64,000 nt of DNA from the NCBI GenBank assembly GCA_964019155.1, contig OZ025244.1:36237429-36301428 (forward strand), in the 5' to 3' direction. The position numbers were made by a program, and so were the translations under genes. Each line of letters opens with the position of its first letter. Positions within the stretch are counted from its first letter, which is position 1. The stretch is from Osedax fenrisi (taxonomy: Eukaryota > Annelida > Polychaeta > Sabellida > Siboglinidae). Below are positions 1-12,999 of this stretch, in pieces. A model generated the notes under the pieces. That model saw only the letters and a list, made by a program, of their open reading frames with translations, was not told where the DNA came from and did no database searches.

Positions 1-3000
1 TAACTCTAGCTAACTCTAGCTAACTCTAGCTAACTCTAGCTAACTCTAGCTAACTCTAGCTAACTCAAGGTAACTCTAGGTAACTCTAGCTAACTCTAGG
101 TAACTTTAGCTAACTCTAGGTAACTCTAGCTAACTCTAGCTAACTCTAGGTAACTCTAGCTAACTTTAGGTAACTTTAGCTAACTCTAGGTAACTCTAGC
201 TAACTCTAGCTAACTCTAGGTAACTCTAGGTAACTCTAGCTAACTTTAGCTAACTCTAGGTAACTCTAGCTAACTCTAGCTAACTCTAGCTAACTCTAGC
301 TAACTCTAGCTAACTCTAGCTAACTCTAGGTAACTCTAGCTAACTTTAGCTAACTCTAGCTAACTCTAGGTAACTTTAGCTAACTCTAAGTAACTCTAGC
401 TAACTCTAGCTAACTCTAGGTAACTCTAGCTAACTTTAGGTAACTTTTGCTAACTCTAGGTAACTCTAGCTAACTCTAGCTAACTCTAGGTAACTCTAGG
501 TAACTCTAGCTAACTTTAGCTAACTCTAGGTAACTCTAGCTAACTCTATCTAACTCTAGCTAACTCTAGCTAACTCTAGCTAACTCTAGCTAACTCTAGT
601 TAACTCTAGCTAACTCTAGCTAACTCTAGCTAACTCTAGGTAACTCTAGGTAACTCTAGGTAACTCTGCGTAACTCTAGCTAACTCTAGCTAACTCTAGC
701 TAACTCTAGGTAACTCTATATAACTCTAGCTAACTCTAGCTAACTCTAGCTAACTCTAGCTAACTCTAGCTAACTCTAGCTAACTCTAGCTAACTCTAGC
801 TAACTCAAGGTAACTCTAGGTAACTCTAGGTAACTCTAGGTAACTCTAGGTAACTCTATCTAACTCTAGCTAACTCTAGCTAACTCTAGTTAACTCTAGC
901 TAACTCTAGCTAACTCTAGGTAACTCTAGGTAACTCTAGGTAACTCTGGGTAACTCTAGCTAACTCTAGCTAACTCTAGCTAACTCTAGGTAACTCTATA
1001 TAACTCTAGCTAACTCTAGCTAACTCTAGCTAACTCTAGGTAACTCTAGGTAACTCTAGGTAACTCTAGGTAACTCTAGGTAACTCTAGGTAACTCTAGC
1101 TAACTCTAGGTAACTCTAGCTAACTCTAGCTAACTCTAGCTAACTCTAGCTAACTCTAGCTAACTTCAGCTAACTCTAGGTAACTCTAGCTAACTCTAGG
1201 TAACTCTAGATAACTTTAGCTAACTCTAGCTAACTCTAGCTAACTCTAGGTAACTCTAGCTAACTCTAGCTAACTCAAGGTAACTCTAGGTAACTCTAGC
1301 TAACTCTAGGTAACTCTAGCTAACTCTAGGTAACTCTAGGTAACTTTAGCTAACTCTAGCTAACTCTAGCTAACTCTAGCTAACTCTAGCTAACTCTAGC
1401 TAACTCTAGCTAACTCTAGCTAACTCTAGCTAACTCTAGCTAACTCTAGCTAACTCAAGGTAACTCTAGCTAACTCTAGCTAACTCTAGCTAACTCTAGC
1501 TAACTCTAGCTAACTCTAGCTAACTCAATGTAACTCTAGGTAACTCTAGCTAACTCTAGGTAACTTTAGCTAACTCTAGGTAACTCTAGCTAACTCTTGG
1601 TAACTCTAGCTAACTCTAGCTAACTCTAGGTAACTCTAGCTAACTTTAGGTAACTTTAGCTAACTCTAGGTAACTCTAGCTAACTCTAGCTAACTCTAGC
1701 TAACTCTAGCTAACTCTAGCTAACTCTAGGTAACTCTAGGTAACTCTAGCTAACTTTAGCTAACTCTAGGTAACTCTAGCTAACTCTATCTAACTCTAGC
1801 TAACTCTAGCTAACTCTAGCTAACTCTAGCTAACTCTAGTTAACTCTAGCTAACTCTAGCTAACTCTAGCTAACTCTAGGTAACTCTAGGTAACTCTAGG
1901 TAACTCTGGGTAACTCTAGCTAACTCTAGCTAACTCTAGCTAACTCTAGGTAACTCTATATAACTCTAGCTAACTCTAGCTAACTCTAGCTAACTCTAGC
2001 TAACTCTAGCTAACTCTAACTAACTCTAGCTAACTCTAGCTAACTCAAGGTAACTCTAGGTAACTCTAGGTAACTCTAGGTAACTCTAGGTAACTCTATC
2101 TAACTCTAGCTAACTCTAGCTAACTCTAGTTAACTCTAGCTAACTCTAGCTAACTCTAGGTAACTCTAGGTAACTCTAGGTAACTCTGGGTAACTCTAGC
2201 TAACTCTAGCTAACTCTAGGTAACTCTAGCTAACTCTAGCTAACTCAAGGTAACTCTAGGTAACTCTAGCTAACTCTAGGTAACTCTAGCTAACTTTAGC
2301 TAACTCTAGCTAACTCTAGCTAACTCTAGCTAACTCTAGCTAACTCTAGCTAACTCTAGCTAACTCTAGCTAACTTTAGCTAACTCTAGGTAACTCTAGG
2401 TAACTCTAGCTAACTTTAGCTAACTCTATCTAACTCTAGGTAATTCTAGCTAACTCTAGCTAACTCTAGCTAACTCTAGCTAACTCTAGCTAACTCTAGG
2501 TAACTCTAGCTAACTCTAGGTAACTCTAGGTAACTCTAGGTAACTCTAGCTAACTCTAGCTAACTCTAGCTAACTCTAGCTAACTCTAGGTAACTCTAGG
2601 TAACTCTAGGTAACTCTAGCTAACTCTAGCTAACTATAGATAACTCTAGCTAACTTTAGCTAACTCTAGCTAACTCTAGCTAACTCTAGGTAATTCTAGC
2701 TAACTCTAGCTAACTCTAGCTAACTCTAGGTAACTCTAGGTAACTCTAGGTAACTCTAGCTAACTCTAGCTAACTCTAGCTAACTCTAGCTAACTCTAAC
2801 TAACTATAGGTAACTCTAGCTAACTCTAGGTAACTCTAGGTAACTCTAGCTAACTCTAGCTAACTCTAGCTAACTCTAGGTAACTTTAGCTAACTCTAGA
2901 TAACTCTAGGTAACTCTAGCTAACTCTAGTTAACTCTAGCTAACTCCTGCTAACTCTAGGTAACTCTAGGTAACTCTATGTAACTCTAGGTAATTCTAGC

Positions 3001-6000
3001 TAACTCTAGCTAACTCTAGGTAACTCTAGCTACCTCTAGCTAACTCTAGCTAACTCTAGCTAACTTTAGCTAACTTTAGCTAACTCTATGTAACTCTAGG
3101 TAACTCTAGCTAACTCTAGGTAACTCTAGATAACTCTAGCTAACTCTAGCTAACTCTAGCTAACTCTAGCTAACTCTAGCTAACTCTAGCTAACTCTAGC
3201 TAACTCTAGCTAACTCTAGCTAACTCTAGCTAACTCTAGCTAACTCTAGCTAACTCTAGCTAACTCTAGCTAACTCTAGCTAACTCTAGCTAACTCTAGG
3301 TAACTCTAGCTAACTCTAGGTAACTCTAGGTAACTCTAGGTAACTCTAGCTAAATCTAGCTAACTCTAGGTAAATCTAGCTAATTCTAGCTAACTCTAGC
3401 TAACTCTAGCTAACTCTAGCTAACTCTAGCTAACTCTATGTAACTCTAGGTAACTCTGGGTAACTCTAGGTAACTCTAGGTAACTCTAGCTAACTCTAGA
3501 TAACTCTAGGTAACTCTAGCTAACTCTAGCTAACTCTAGCTAACTCTAGGTAATTCTAGCTAACTCTAGCTAACTCTAGCTAACTCTAGCTAACTCTAGC
3601 TAACTCTAGCTAACTCTAGGTAACTCTAGGTAACTCTAGGTAACTCTAGGTAACTTCTAGCTAACTCTAGCTAACTCTAGCTAACTCTAGCTAACTCTAG
3701 GTAACTCTAGCTAACTCTAGGTAACTCTAGGTAACTCTAGGTAACTCTAGCTAACTCTAGCTAACTCTAGGTAACTTTAGCTAACTCTAGCTAACTCTAG
3801 GTAACTCTAGCTAACTCTAGTTAACTCTAGCTAACTCTAGCTAACTCTAGGTAACTCTAGGTAACTCTAGGTAACTCTAGGTAACTCTAGGTAACTCTAG
3901 GTAACTCTAGCTAACTCTAGGTAACTCTAGCTAACTCTAGCTAACTCTAGCTAACTCTAGCTAACTCTAGCTAACTTTAGCTAACTCTAGGTAACTCTAG
4001 CTAACTCTAGGTAACTCTAGCTAACTTTAGCTAACTCTAGCTAACTCTAGCTAACTCTAGCTAACTCTAGGTAACTCTAGCTAATTCTAGCTAACTCAAG
4101 GTAACTCTAGGTAACTCTAGCTAACTCTAGGTAACTCTAGCTAACTCTAGGTAACTCTAGCTAACTTTAGCTAACTCTAGCTAACTCTAGCTAACTCTAG
4201 CTAACTCTAGCTAGCTCTAGCTAACTCTAGCTAACTCTAGCTAACTCTAGCTAACTCTAGCTAACTCAAGGTAACTCTAGCTAACTCTAGCTAACTCTAG
4301 CTAACTCTAGCTAACTCTAGTTAACTCAAGGTAACTCTAGGTAACTCTAGGTAACTATAGGTAACTCTAGCTAACTCTAGCTAACTCTAGCTAACTCTAG
4401 CTAACTCTAGCTAACTCTAGCTAACTCTAGCTAACTCTAGCTAACTCTAGCTAACTCTAGCTAACTATAGATAACTCTAGCTAACTCTAGCTAACTCTAG
4501 GTAACTCTAGCTAACTCTAGCTAACTCTAGCTAACTCTAGCTAACTCTAGGTAACTCTAGCTAACTCTAGCTAACTCTAGCTAACTCTATCTAACTCTAG
4601 GTAACTCTAGGTAACTCTAGCTAACTTTAGCTAACTCTAGCTAACTCTAGCTAACTCTAGCTAACTCTAGCTAACTTTAGCTAACTCTAGCTAACTCTAG
4701 GTAACTTTAGCTAACTCTAGGTAACTCTAGCTAACTCTAGCTAACTCTAGCTAACTCTAGCTAACTCTATCTAACTTTAGCTAACTCTAGGTAACTCTAG
4801 CTAACTCTAGGTAACTCTAGCTAACTTTAGCTAACTCTAGCTAACTCTAGCTAACTCTAGCTAACTCTAGGTAACTCTAGCTAACTCTAGCTAACTCAAG
4901 GTAACTCTAGGTAACTCTAGCTAACTCTAGGTAACTCTAGCTAACTCTAGGTAACTCTAGCTAACTTTAGCTAACTCTAGCTAACTCTAGTTAACTCTAG
5001 CTAACTCTAGCTAACTCTAGCTAACTCTAGGTAACTCTAGCTAACTCTAGGTAACTCTAGGTAACACTAGCTAACTCTAGCTAACTCTAGCTAACTCTAT
5101 CTAACTCTAGGTAACTCTAGGTAACTCTAGCTAACTTTAGCTAACTCTAGCTAACTCTAGCTAACTCTAGCTAACTCTAGCTAACTCTAGCTAACTCTAG
5201 CTAACTCAAGGTAACTCTAGCTAACTCTAGCTAACTCTAGCTAACTCTAGCTAACTCTAGCTAACTCTATGTAACTCTAGGTAACTCTGGGTAACTCTAG
5301 GTAACTCTAGCTAACTCTAGCTAACTCTAGGTAACTCTAGGTAACTCTAGCTAACTCTAGCTAACTCTAGCTAACTCTAGGTAATTCTAGCTAACTCTAG
5401 CTAACTCTAGCTAACTCTAGCTAACTCTAGCTAACTCTAGCTAACTCTAGGTAACTCTAGGTAACTCTAGGTAACTCTAGGTAACTTCTAGCTAACTCTA
5501 GCTAACTCTAGCTAACTCTAGCTAACTCTAGGTAACTCTAGCTAACTCTAGGTAACTCTAGGTAACTCTAGCTAACTCTAGCTAACTCTAGCTAACTCTA
5601 GGTAACTTTGGCTAACTCTAGCTAACTCTAGGTAACTCTAGCTAACTCTAGTTAACTCTAGCTAACTCTAGCTAACTCTTGGTAACTCTAGGTAACTCTA
5701 GGTAACTCTAGGTAACTCTAGGTAACTCTAGGTAACTCTAGCTAACTCTAGGTAACTCTAGCTAACTCTAGCTAACTCTAGCTAACTCTAGGTAACTCTA
5801 GCTAACTTTAGCTAACTCTAGCTAACTCTAGCTAACTCTAGCTAACTCTAGGTAACTCTAGCTAACTCTAGCTAACTCAAGGTAACTCTAGGTAACTCTA
5901 GCTAACTCTAGGTAACTCTAGCTAACTCTAGGTAACTCTAGCTAACTTTAGCTAACTCTAGCTAACTCTAGATAACTCTAGCTAACTCTAGCTAGCTCTA

Positions 6001-9000
6001 GCTAACTCTAGCTAACTCTAGCTAACTCTAGCTAACTCTAGCTAACTCAAGGTAACTCTAGCTAACTCTAGCTAACTCTAGCTAACTCTAGCTAACTCTA
6101 GCTAACTCAAGGTAACTCTAGGTAACTCTAGGTAACTATAGGTAACTCTAGCTAACTCTAGCTAACTCTAGCTAACTCTAGCTAACTCTAGCTAACTCTA
6201 GCTAACTCTAGCTAACTCTAGCTAACTCTAGCTAACTCTAGCTAACTCTAGCTAACTTTAGCTAACTCTAGCTAACTCTAGGTAACTTTAGCTAACTCTA
6301 GGTAACTCTAGCTAACTCTAGCTAACTCTAGCTAACTCTAGCTAACTCTATCTAACTTTAGCTAACTCTAGGTAACTCTAGCTAACTCTAGGTAACTCTA
6401 GCTAACTTTAGCTAACTCTAGCTAACTCTAGCTAACTCTAGCTAACTCTAGGTAACTCTAGGTAACTCTAGCTAACTCAAGGTAACTCTAGGTAACTCTA
6501 GCTAACTCTAGGTAACTCTAGCTAACTTTAGGTAACTATAGCTAACTTTAGCTAACTCTAGCTAACTCTAGCTAACTCTAGCTAACTCTAGCTAACTCTA
6601 GCTAACTCTAGCTAACTCTAGCTAACTCTAGCTAACTCTAGCTAACTCAAGGTAACTCTAGCTAACTCTAGCTAACTCTAGCTAACTCTAGCTAACTCTA
6701 GCTAACTCTAGCTAACTCAAGGTAACTCTAGGTAACTCTAGGTAACTATAGGTAACTCTAGCTAACTCTAGCTAACTCTAGCTAACTCTAGCTAACTCTA
6801 GCTAACTCTAGCTAACTCTAGCTAACTTTAGCTAACTCTAGCTAACTCTAGGTAACTTTAGCTAACTCTAGGTAACTTTAGCTAACTCTAGCTAACTCTA
6901 GGTAACTTTAGCTAACTCTAAGTAACTCTAGCTAACTCTAGCTAACTCTAGGTAACTCTAGCTAACTTTAGGTAACTTTTGCTAACTCTAGGTAACTCTA
7001 GCTAACTCTAGCTAACTCTAGGTAACTCTAGGTAACTCTAGCTAACTTTAGCTAACTCTAGGTAACTCTAGCTAACTCTATCTAACTCTAGCTAACTCTA
7101 GCTAACTCTAGCTAACTCTAGCTAACTCTAGTTAACTCTAGCTAACTCTAGCTAACTCTAGCTAACTCTAGGTAACTCTAGGTAACTCTAGGTAACTCTG
7201 CGTAACTCTAGCTAACTCTAGCTAACTCTAGCTAACTCTAGGTAACTCTATATAACTCTAGCTAACTCTAGCTAACTCTAGCTAACTCTAGCTAACTCTA
7301 GCTAACTCTAGCTAACTCTAGCTAACTCTAGCTAACTCAAGGTAACTCTAGGTAACTCTAGGTAACTCTAGGTAACTCTAGGTAACTCTATCTAACTCTA
7401 GCTAACTCTAGCTAACTCTAGTTAACTCTAGCTAACTCTAGCTAACTCTAGGTAACTCTAGGTAACTCTAGGTAACTCTGGGTAACTCTAGCTAACTCTA
7501 GCTAACTCTAGCTAACTCTAGGTAACTCTATATAACTCTAGCTAACTCTAGCTAACTCTAGCTAACTCTAGGTAACTCTAGGTAACTCTAGGTAACTCTA
7601 GGTAACTCTAGGTAACTCTAGGTAACTCTAGCTAACTCTAGGTAACTCTAGCTAACTCTAGCTAACTCTAGCTAACTCTAGCTAACTCTAGCTAACTTCA
7701 GCTAACTCTAGGTAACTCTAGCTAACTCTAGGTAACTCTAGATAACTTTAGCTAACTCTAGCTAACTCTAGCTAACTCTAGGTAACTCTAGCTAACTCTA
7801 GCTAACTCAAGGTAACTCTAGGTAACTCTAGCTAACTCTAGGTAACTCTAGCTAACTCTAGGTAACTCTAGGTAACTTTAGCTAACTCTAGCTAACTCTA
7901 GCTAACTCTAGCTAACTCTAGCTAACTCTAGCTAACTCTAGCTAACTCTAGCTAACTCTAGCTAACTCTAGCTAACTCTAGCTAACTCAAGGTAACTCTA
8001 GCTAACTCTAGCTAACTCTAGCTAACTCTAGCTAACTCTAGCTAACTCTAGCTAACTCAATGTAACTCTAGGTAACTCTAGCTAACTCTAGGTAACTTTA
8101 GCTAACTCTAGGTAACTCTAGCTAACTCTAGCTAACTCTATGTAACTCTAGCTAACTTTAGGTAACTTTAGCTAACTCTAGGTAACTCTAGCTAACTCTA
8201 GCTAACTCTAGGTAACTCTAGGTAACTCTAGCTAACTTTAGCTAACTCTAGGTAACTCTAGCTAACTCTAGCTAACTCTAGCTAACTCTAGCTAACTTTA
8301 GCTAACTCTAGCTAACTCTAGCTAACTCTAGCTAACTCTAGCTAACTCTAGCTAACTTTAGCTAACTCTAGCTAACTCTAGGTAACTTTAGCTAACTCTT
8401 GGTAACTCTAGCTAACTCTAGCTAACTCTAGGTAACTCTAGCTAACTTTAGGTAACTTTAGCTAACTCTAGGTAACTCTAGCTAACTCTAGCTAACTCTA
8501 GCTAACTCTAGCTAACTCTAGCTAACTCTAGCTAACTCTAGTTAACTCTAGCTAACTCTAGGTAACTCTATATAACTCTAGCTAACTCTAGCTAACTCTA
8601 GCTAACTCTAGGTAACTCTAGGTAACTCTAGGTAACTCTAGCTAACTCTAGGTAACTCTAGCTAACTCTAGCTAACTCTAGCTAACTCTAGCTAACTCTA
8701 GCTAACTTTAGCTAACTCTAGCTAACTCTATCTAACTTTAGCTAACTCTAGGTAACTCTAGCTAACTCTAGGTAACTCTAGCTAACTTTAGCTAACTCTA
8801 GCTAACTCTAGCTAACTCTAGCTAACTCTAGGTAACTCTAGCTAACTCTAGCTAACTCAAGGTAACTCTAGGTAACTCTAGCTAACTCTAGGTAACTCTA
8901 GCTAACTCTAGGTAACTCTAGCTAACTTTAGCTAACTCTAGCTAACTCTAGTTAACTCTAGCTAACTCTAGCTAACTCTAGCTAACTCTAGGTAACTCTA

Positions 9001-12000
9001 GCTAACTCTAGGTAACTCTAGGTAACACTAGCTAACTCTAGCTAACTCTAGCTAACTCTATCTAACTCTAGGTAACTCTAGGTAACTCTAGCTAACTTTA
9101 GCTAACTCTAGCTAACTCTAGCTAACTCTAGCTAACTCTAGCTAACTCTAGCTAACTCTAGCTAACTCAAGGTAACTCTAGCTAACTCTAGCTAACTCTA
9201 GCTAACTCTAGCTAACTCTAGCTAACTCTATGTAACTCTAGGTAACTCTGGGTAACTCTAGGTAACTCTAGCTAACTCTAGCTAACTCTAGGTAACTCTA
9301 GGTAACTCTAGCTAACTCTAGCTAACTCTAGCTAACTCTAGGTAATTCTAGCTAACTCTAGCTAACTCTAGCTAACTCTAGCTAACTCTAGCTAACTCTA
9401 GCTAACTCTAGGTAACTCTAGGTAACTCTAGGTAACTCTAGGTAACTTCTAGCTAACTCTAGCTAACTCTAGCTAACTCTAGCTAACTCTAGGTAACTCT
9501 AGCTAACTCTAGGTAACTCTAGGTAACTCTAGCTAACTCTAGCTAACTCTAGCTAACTCTAGGTAACTTTGGCTAACTCTAGCTAACTCTAGGTAACTCT
9601 AGCTAACTCTAGTTAACTCTAGCTAACTCTAGCTAACTCTTGGTAACTCTAGGTAACTCTAGGTAACTCTAGGTAACTCTAGGTAACTCTAGGTAACTCT
9701 AGCTAACTCTAGGTAACTCTAGCTAACTCTAGCTAACTCTAGCTAACTCTAGGTAACTCTAGCTAACTTTAGCTAACTCTAGCTAACTCTAGCTAACTCT
9801 AGCTAACTCTAGGTAACTCTAGCTAACTCTAGCTAACTCAAGGTAACTCTAGGTAACTCTAGCTAACTCTAGGTAACTCTAGCTAACTCTAGGTAACTCT
9901 AGCTAACTTTAGCTAACTCTAGCTAACTCTAGATAACTCTAGCTAACTCTAGCTAGCTCTAGCTAACTCTAGCTAACTCTAGCTAACTCTAGCTAACTCT
10001 AGCTAACTCAAGGTAACTCTAGCTAACTCTAGCTAACTCTAGCTAACTCTAGCTAACTCTAGCTAACTCAAGGTAACTCTAGGTAACTCTAGGTAACTAT
10101 AGGTAACTCTAGCTAACTCTAGCTAACTCTAGCTAACTCTAGCTAACTCTAGCTAACTCTAGCTAACTCTAGCTAACTCTAGCTAACTCTAGCTAACTCT
10201 AGCTAACTCTAGCTAACTTTAGCTAACTCTAGCTAACTCTAGGTAACTTTAGCTAACTCTAGGTAACTCTAGCTAACTCTAGCTAACTCTAGCTAACTCT
10301 AGCTAACTCTATCTAACTTTAGCTAACTCTAGGTAACTCTAGCTAACTCTAGGTAACTCTAGCTAACTTTAGCTAACTCTAGCTAACTCTAGCTAACTCT
10401 AGCTAACTCTAGGTAACTCTAGGTAACTCTAGCTAACTCAAGGTAACTCTAGGTAACTCTAGCTAACTCTAGGTAACTCTAGCTAACTTTAGGTAACTAT
10501 AGCTAACTTTAGCTAACTCTAGCTAACTCTAGCTAACTCTAGCTAACTCTAGCTAACTCTAGCTAACTCTAGCTAACTCTAGCTAACTCTAGCTAACTCT
10601 AGCTAACTCAAGGTAACTCTAGCTAACTCTAGCTAACTCTAGCTAACTCTAGCTAACTCTAGCTAACTCTAGCTAACTCAAGGTAACTCTAGGTAACTCT
10701 AGGTAACTATAGGTAACTCTAGCTAACTCTAGCTAACTCTAGCTAACTCTAGCTAACTCTAGCTAACTCTAGCTAACTCTAGCTAACTTTAGCTAACTCT
10801 AGCTAACTCTAGGTAACTTTAGCTAACTCTAGGTAACTTTAGCTAACTCTAGCTAACTCTAGGTAACTTTAGCTAACTCTAAGTAACTCTAGCTAACTCT
10901 AGCTAACTCTAGGTAACTCTAGCTAACTTTAGGTAACTTTTGCTAACTCTAGGTAACTCTAGCTAACTCTAGCTAACTCTAGGTAACTCTAGGTAACTCT
11001 AGCTAACTTTAGCTAACTCTAGGTAACTCTAGCTAACTCTATCTAACTCTAGCTAACTCTAGCTAACTCTAGCTAACTCTAGCTAACTCTAGTTAACTCT
11101 AGCTAACTCTAGCTAACTCTAGCTAACTCTAGGTAACTCTAGGTAACTCTAGGTAACTCTGCGTAACTCTAGCTAACTCTAGCTAACTCTAGCTAACTCT
11201 AGGTAACTCTATATAACTCTAGCTAACTCTAGCTAACTCTAGCTAACTCTAGCTAACTCTAGCTAACTCTAGCTAACTCTAGCTAACTCTAGCTAACTCA
11301 AGGTAACTCTAGGTAACTCTAGGTAACTCTAGGTAACTCTAGGTAACTCTATCTAACTCTAGCTAACTCTAGCTAACTCTAGTTAACTCTAGCTAACTCT
11401 AGCTAACTCTAGGTAACTCTAGGTAACTCTAGGTAACTCTGGGTAACTCTAGCTAACTCTAGCTAACTCTAGCTAACTCTAGGTAACTCTATATAACTCT
11501 AGCTAACTCTAGCTAACTCTAGCTAACTCTAGGTAACTCTAGGTAACTCTAGGTAACTCTAGGTAACTCTAGGTAACTCTAGGTAACTCTAGCTAACTCT
11601 AGGTAACTCTAGCTAACTCTAGCTAACTCTAGCTAACTCTAGCTAACTCTAGCTAACTTCAGCTAACTCTAGGTAACTCTAGCTAACTCTAGGTAACTCT
11701 AGATAACTTTAGCTAACTCTAGCTAACTCTAGCTAACTCTAGGTAACTCTAGCTAACTCTAGCTAACTCAAGGTAACTCTAGGTAACTCTAGCTAACTCT
11801 AGGTAACTCTAGCTAACTCTAGGTAACTCTAGGTAACTTTAGCTAACTCTAGCTAACTCTAGCTAACTCTAGCTAACTCTAGCTAACTCTAGCTAACTCT
11901 AGCTAACTCTAGCTAACTCTAGCTAACTCTAGCTAACTCTAGCTAACTCAAGGTAACTCTAGCTAACTCTAGCTAACTCTAGCTAACTCTAGCTAACTCT

Positions 12001-12500
12001 AGCTAACTCTAGCTAACTCAATGTAACTCTAGGTAACTCTAGCTAACTCTAGGTAACTTTAGCTAACTCTAAGTAACTCTAGCTAACTCTAGCTAACTCT
12101 ATGTAACTCTAGCTAACTTTAGGTAACTTTAGCTAACTCTAGGTAACTCTAGCTAACTCTAGCTAACTCTAGGTAACTCTAGGTAACTCTAGCTAACTTT
12201 AGCTAACTCTAGGTAACTCTAGCTAACTCTAGCTAACTCTAGCTAACTCTAGCTAACTTTAGCTAACTCTAGCTAACTCTAGCTAACTCTAGCTAACTCT
12301 AGCTAACTCTAGCTAACTTTAGCTAACTCTAGCTAACTCTAGGTAACTTTAGCTAACTCTTGGTAACTCTAGCTAACTCTAGCTAACTCTAGGTAACTCT
12401 AGCTAACTTTAGGTAACTTTAGCTAACTCTAGGTAACTCTAGCTAACTCTAGCTAACTCTAGCTAACTCTAGCTAACTCTAGCTAACTCTAGCTAACTCT
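1..12500. repeat. Left satellite domain, 3,961-bp higher-order repeat
   Basis: Rare variant monomers recur at fixed spacing. TAACTCTAAG ends at 390 and 6922, and recurs again near 10883. TAACTCTGCG ends at 670, 7202 and 11163. TAACTCAATG ends at 1530, 8062 and 12023. The last two steps are 3,961 bp and the first is 6,532 bp, so one block is present three times. Neither number is a multiple of ten, because 11-bp monomers (TAACTTCTAGC) lie at 3651, 5482 and 9443. These are the only phase slips I found in the array. Outer limits are approximate. Confidence 0.85.
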
Positions 12501-12999
12501 AGTTAACTCTAGCTAACTCTAGGTAACTCTATATAACTCTAGCTAACTCTAGCTAACTCTAGCTAACTCTAGGTAACTCTAGGTAACTCTAGGTAACTCT
12601 AGCTAACTCTAGGTAACTCTAGCTAACTCTAGCTAACTCTAGCTAACTCTAGCTAACTCTAGCTAACTTTAGCTAACTCTAGGTAACTCTAGCTAACTCT
12701 AGGTAACTCTAGCTAACTTTAGCTAACTCTAGCTAACTCTAGCTAACTCTAGCTAACTCTAGGTAACTCTAGCTAACTCTAGCTAACTCAAGGTAACTCT
12801 AGGTAACTCTGGGTAACTCTAGGTAACTCTAGGTAACTCTAGCTAACTCTAGGTAACTCTAGCTAACTTTAGCTAACTCTAGCTAACTCTAGCTAACTCT
12901 AGCTAACTCTAGCTAACTCTAGCTAACTCAAGGTAACTCTAGCTAACTCTAGCTAACTCTAGCTAACTCTAGCTAACTCTAGCTAACTCTAGCTAACTC

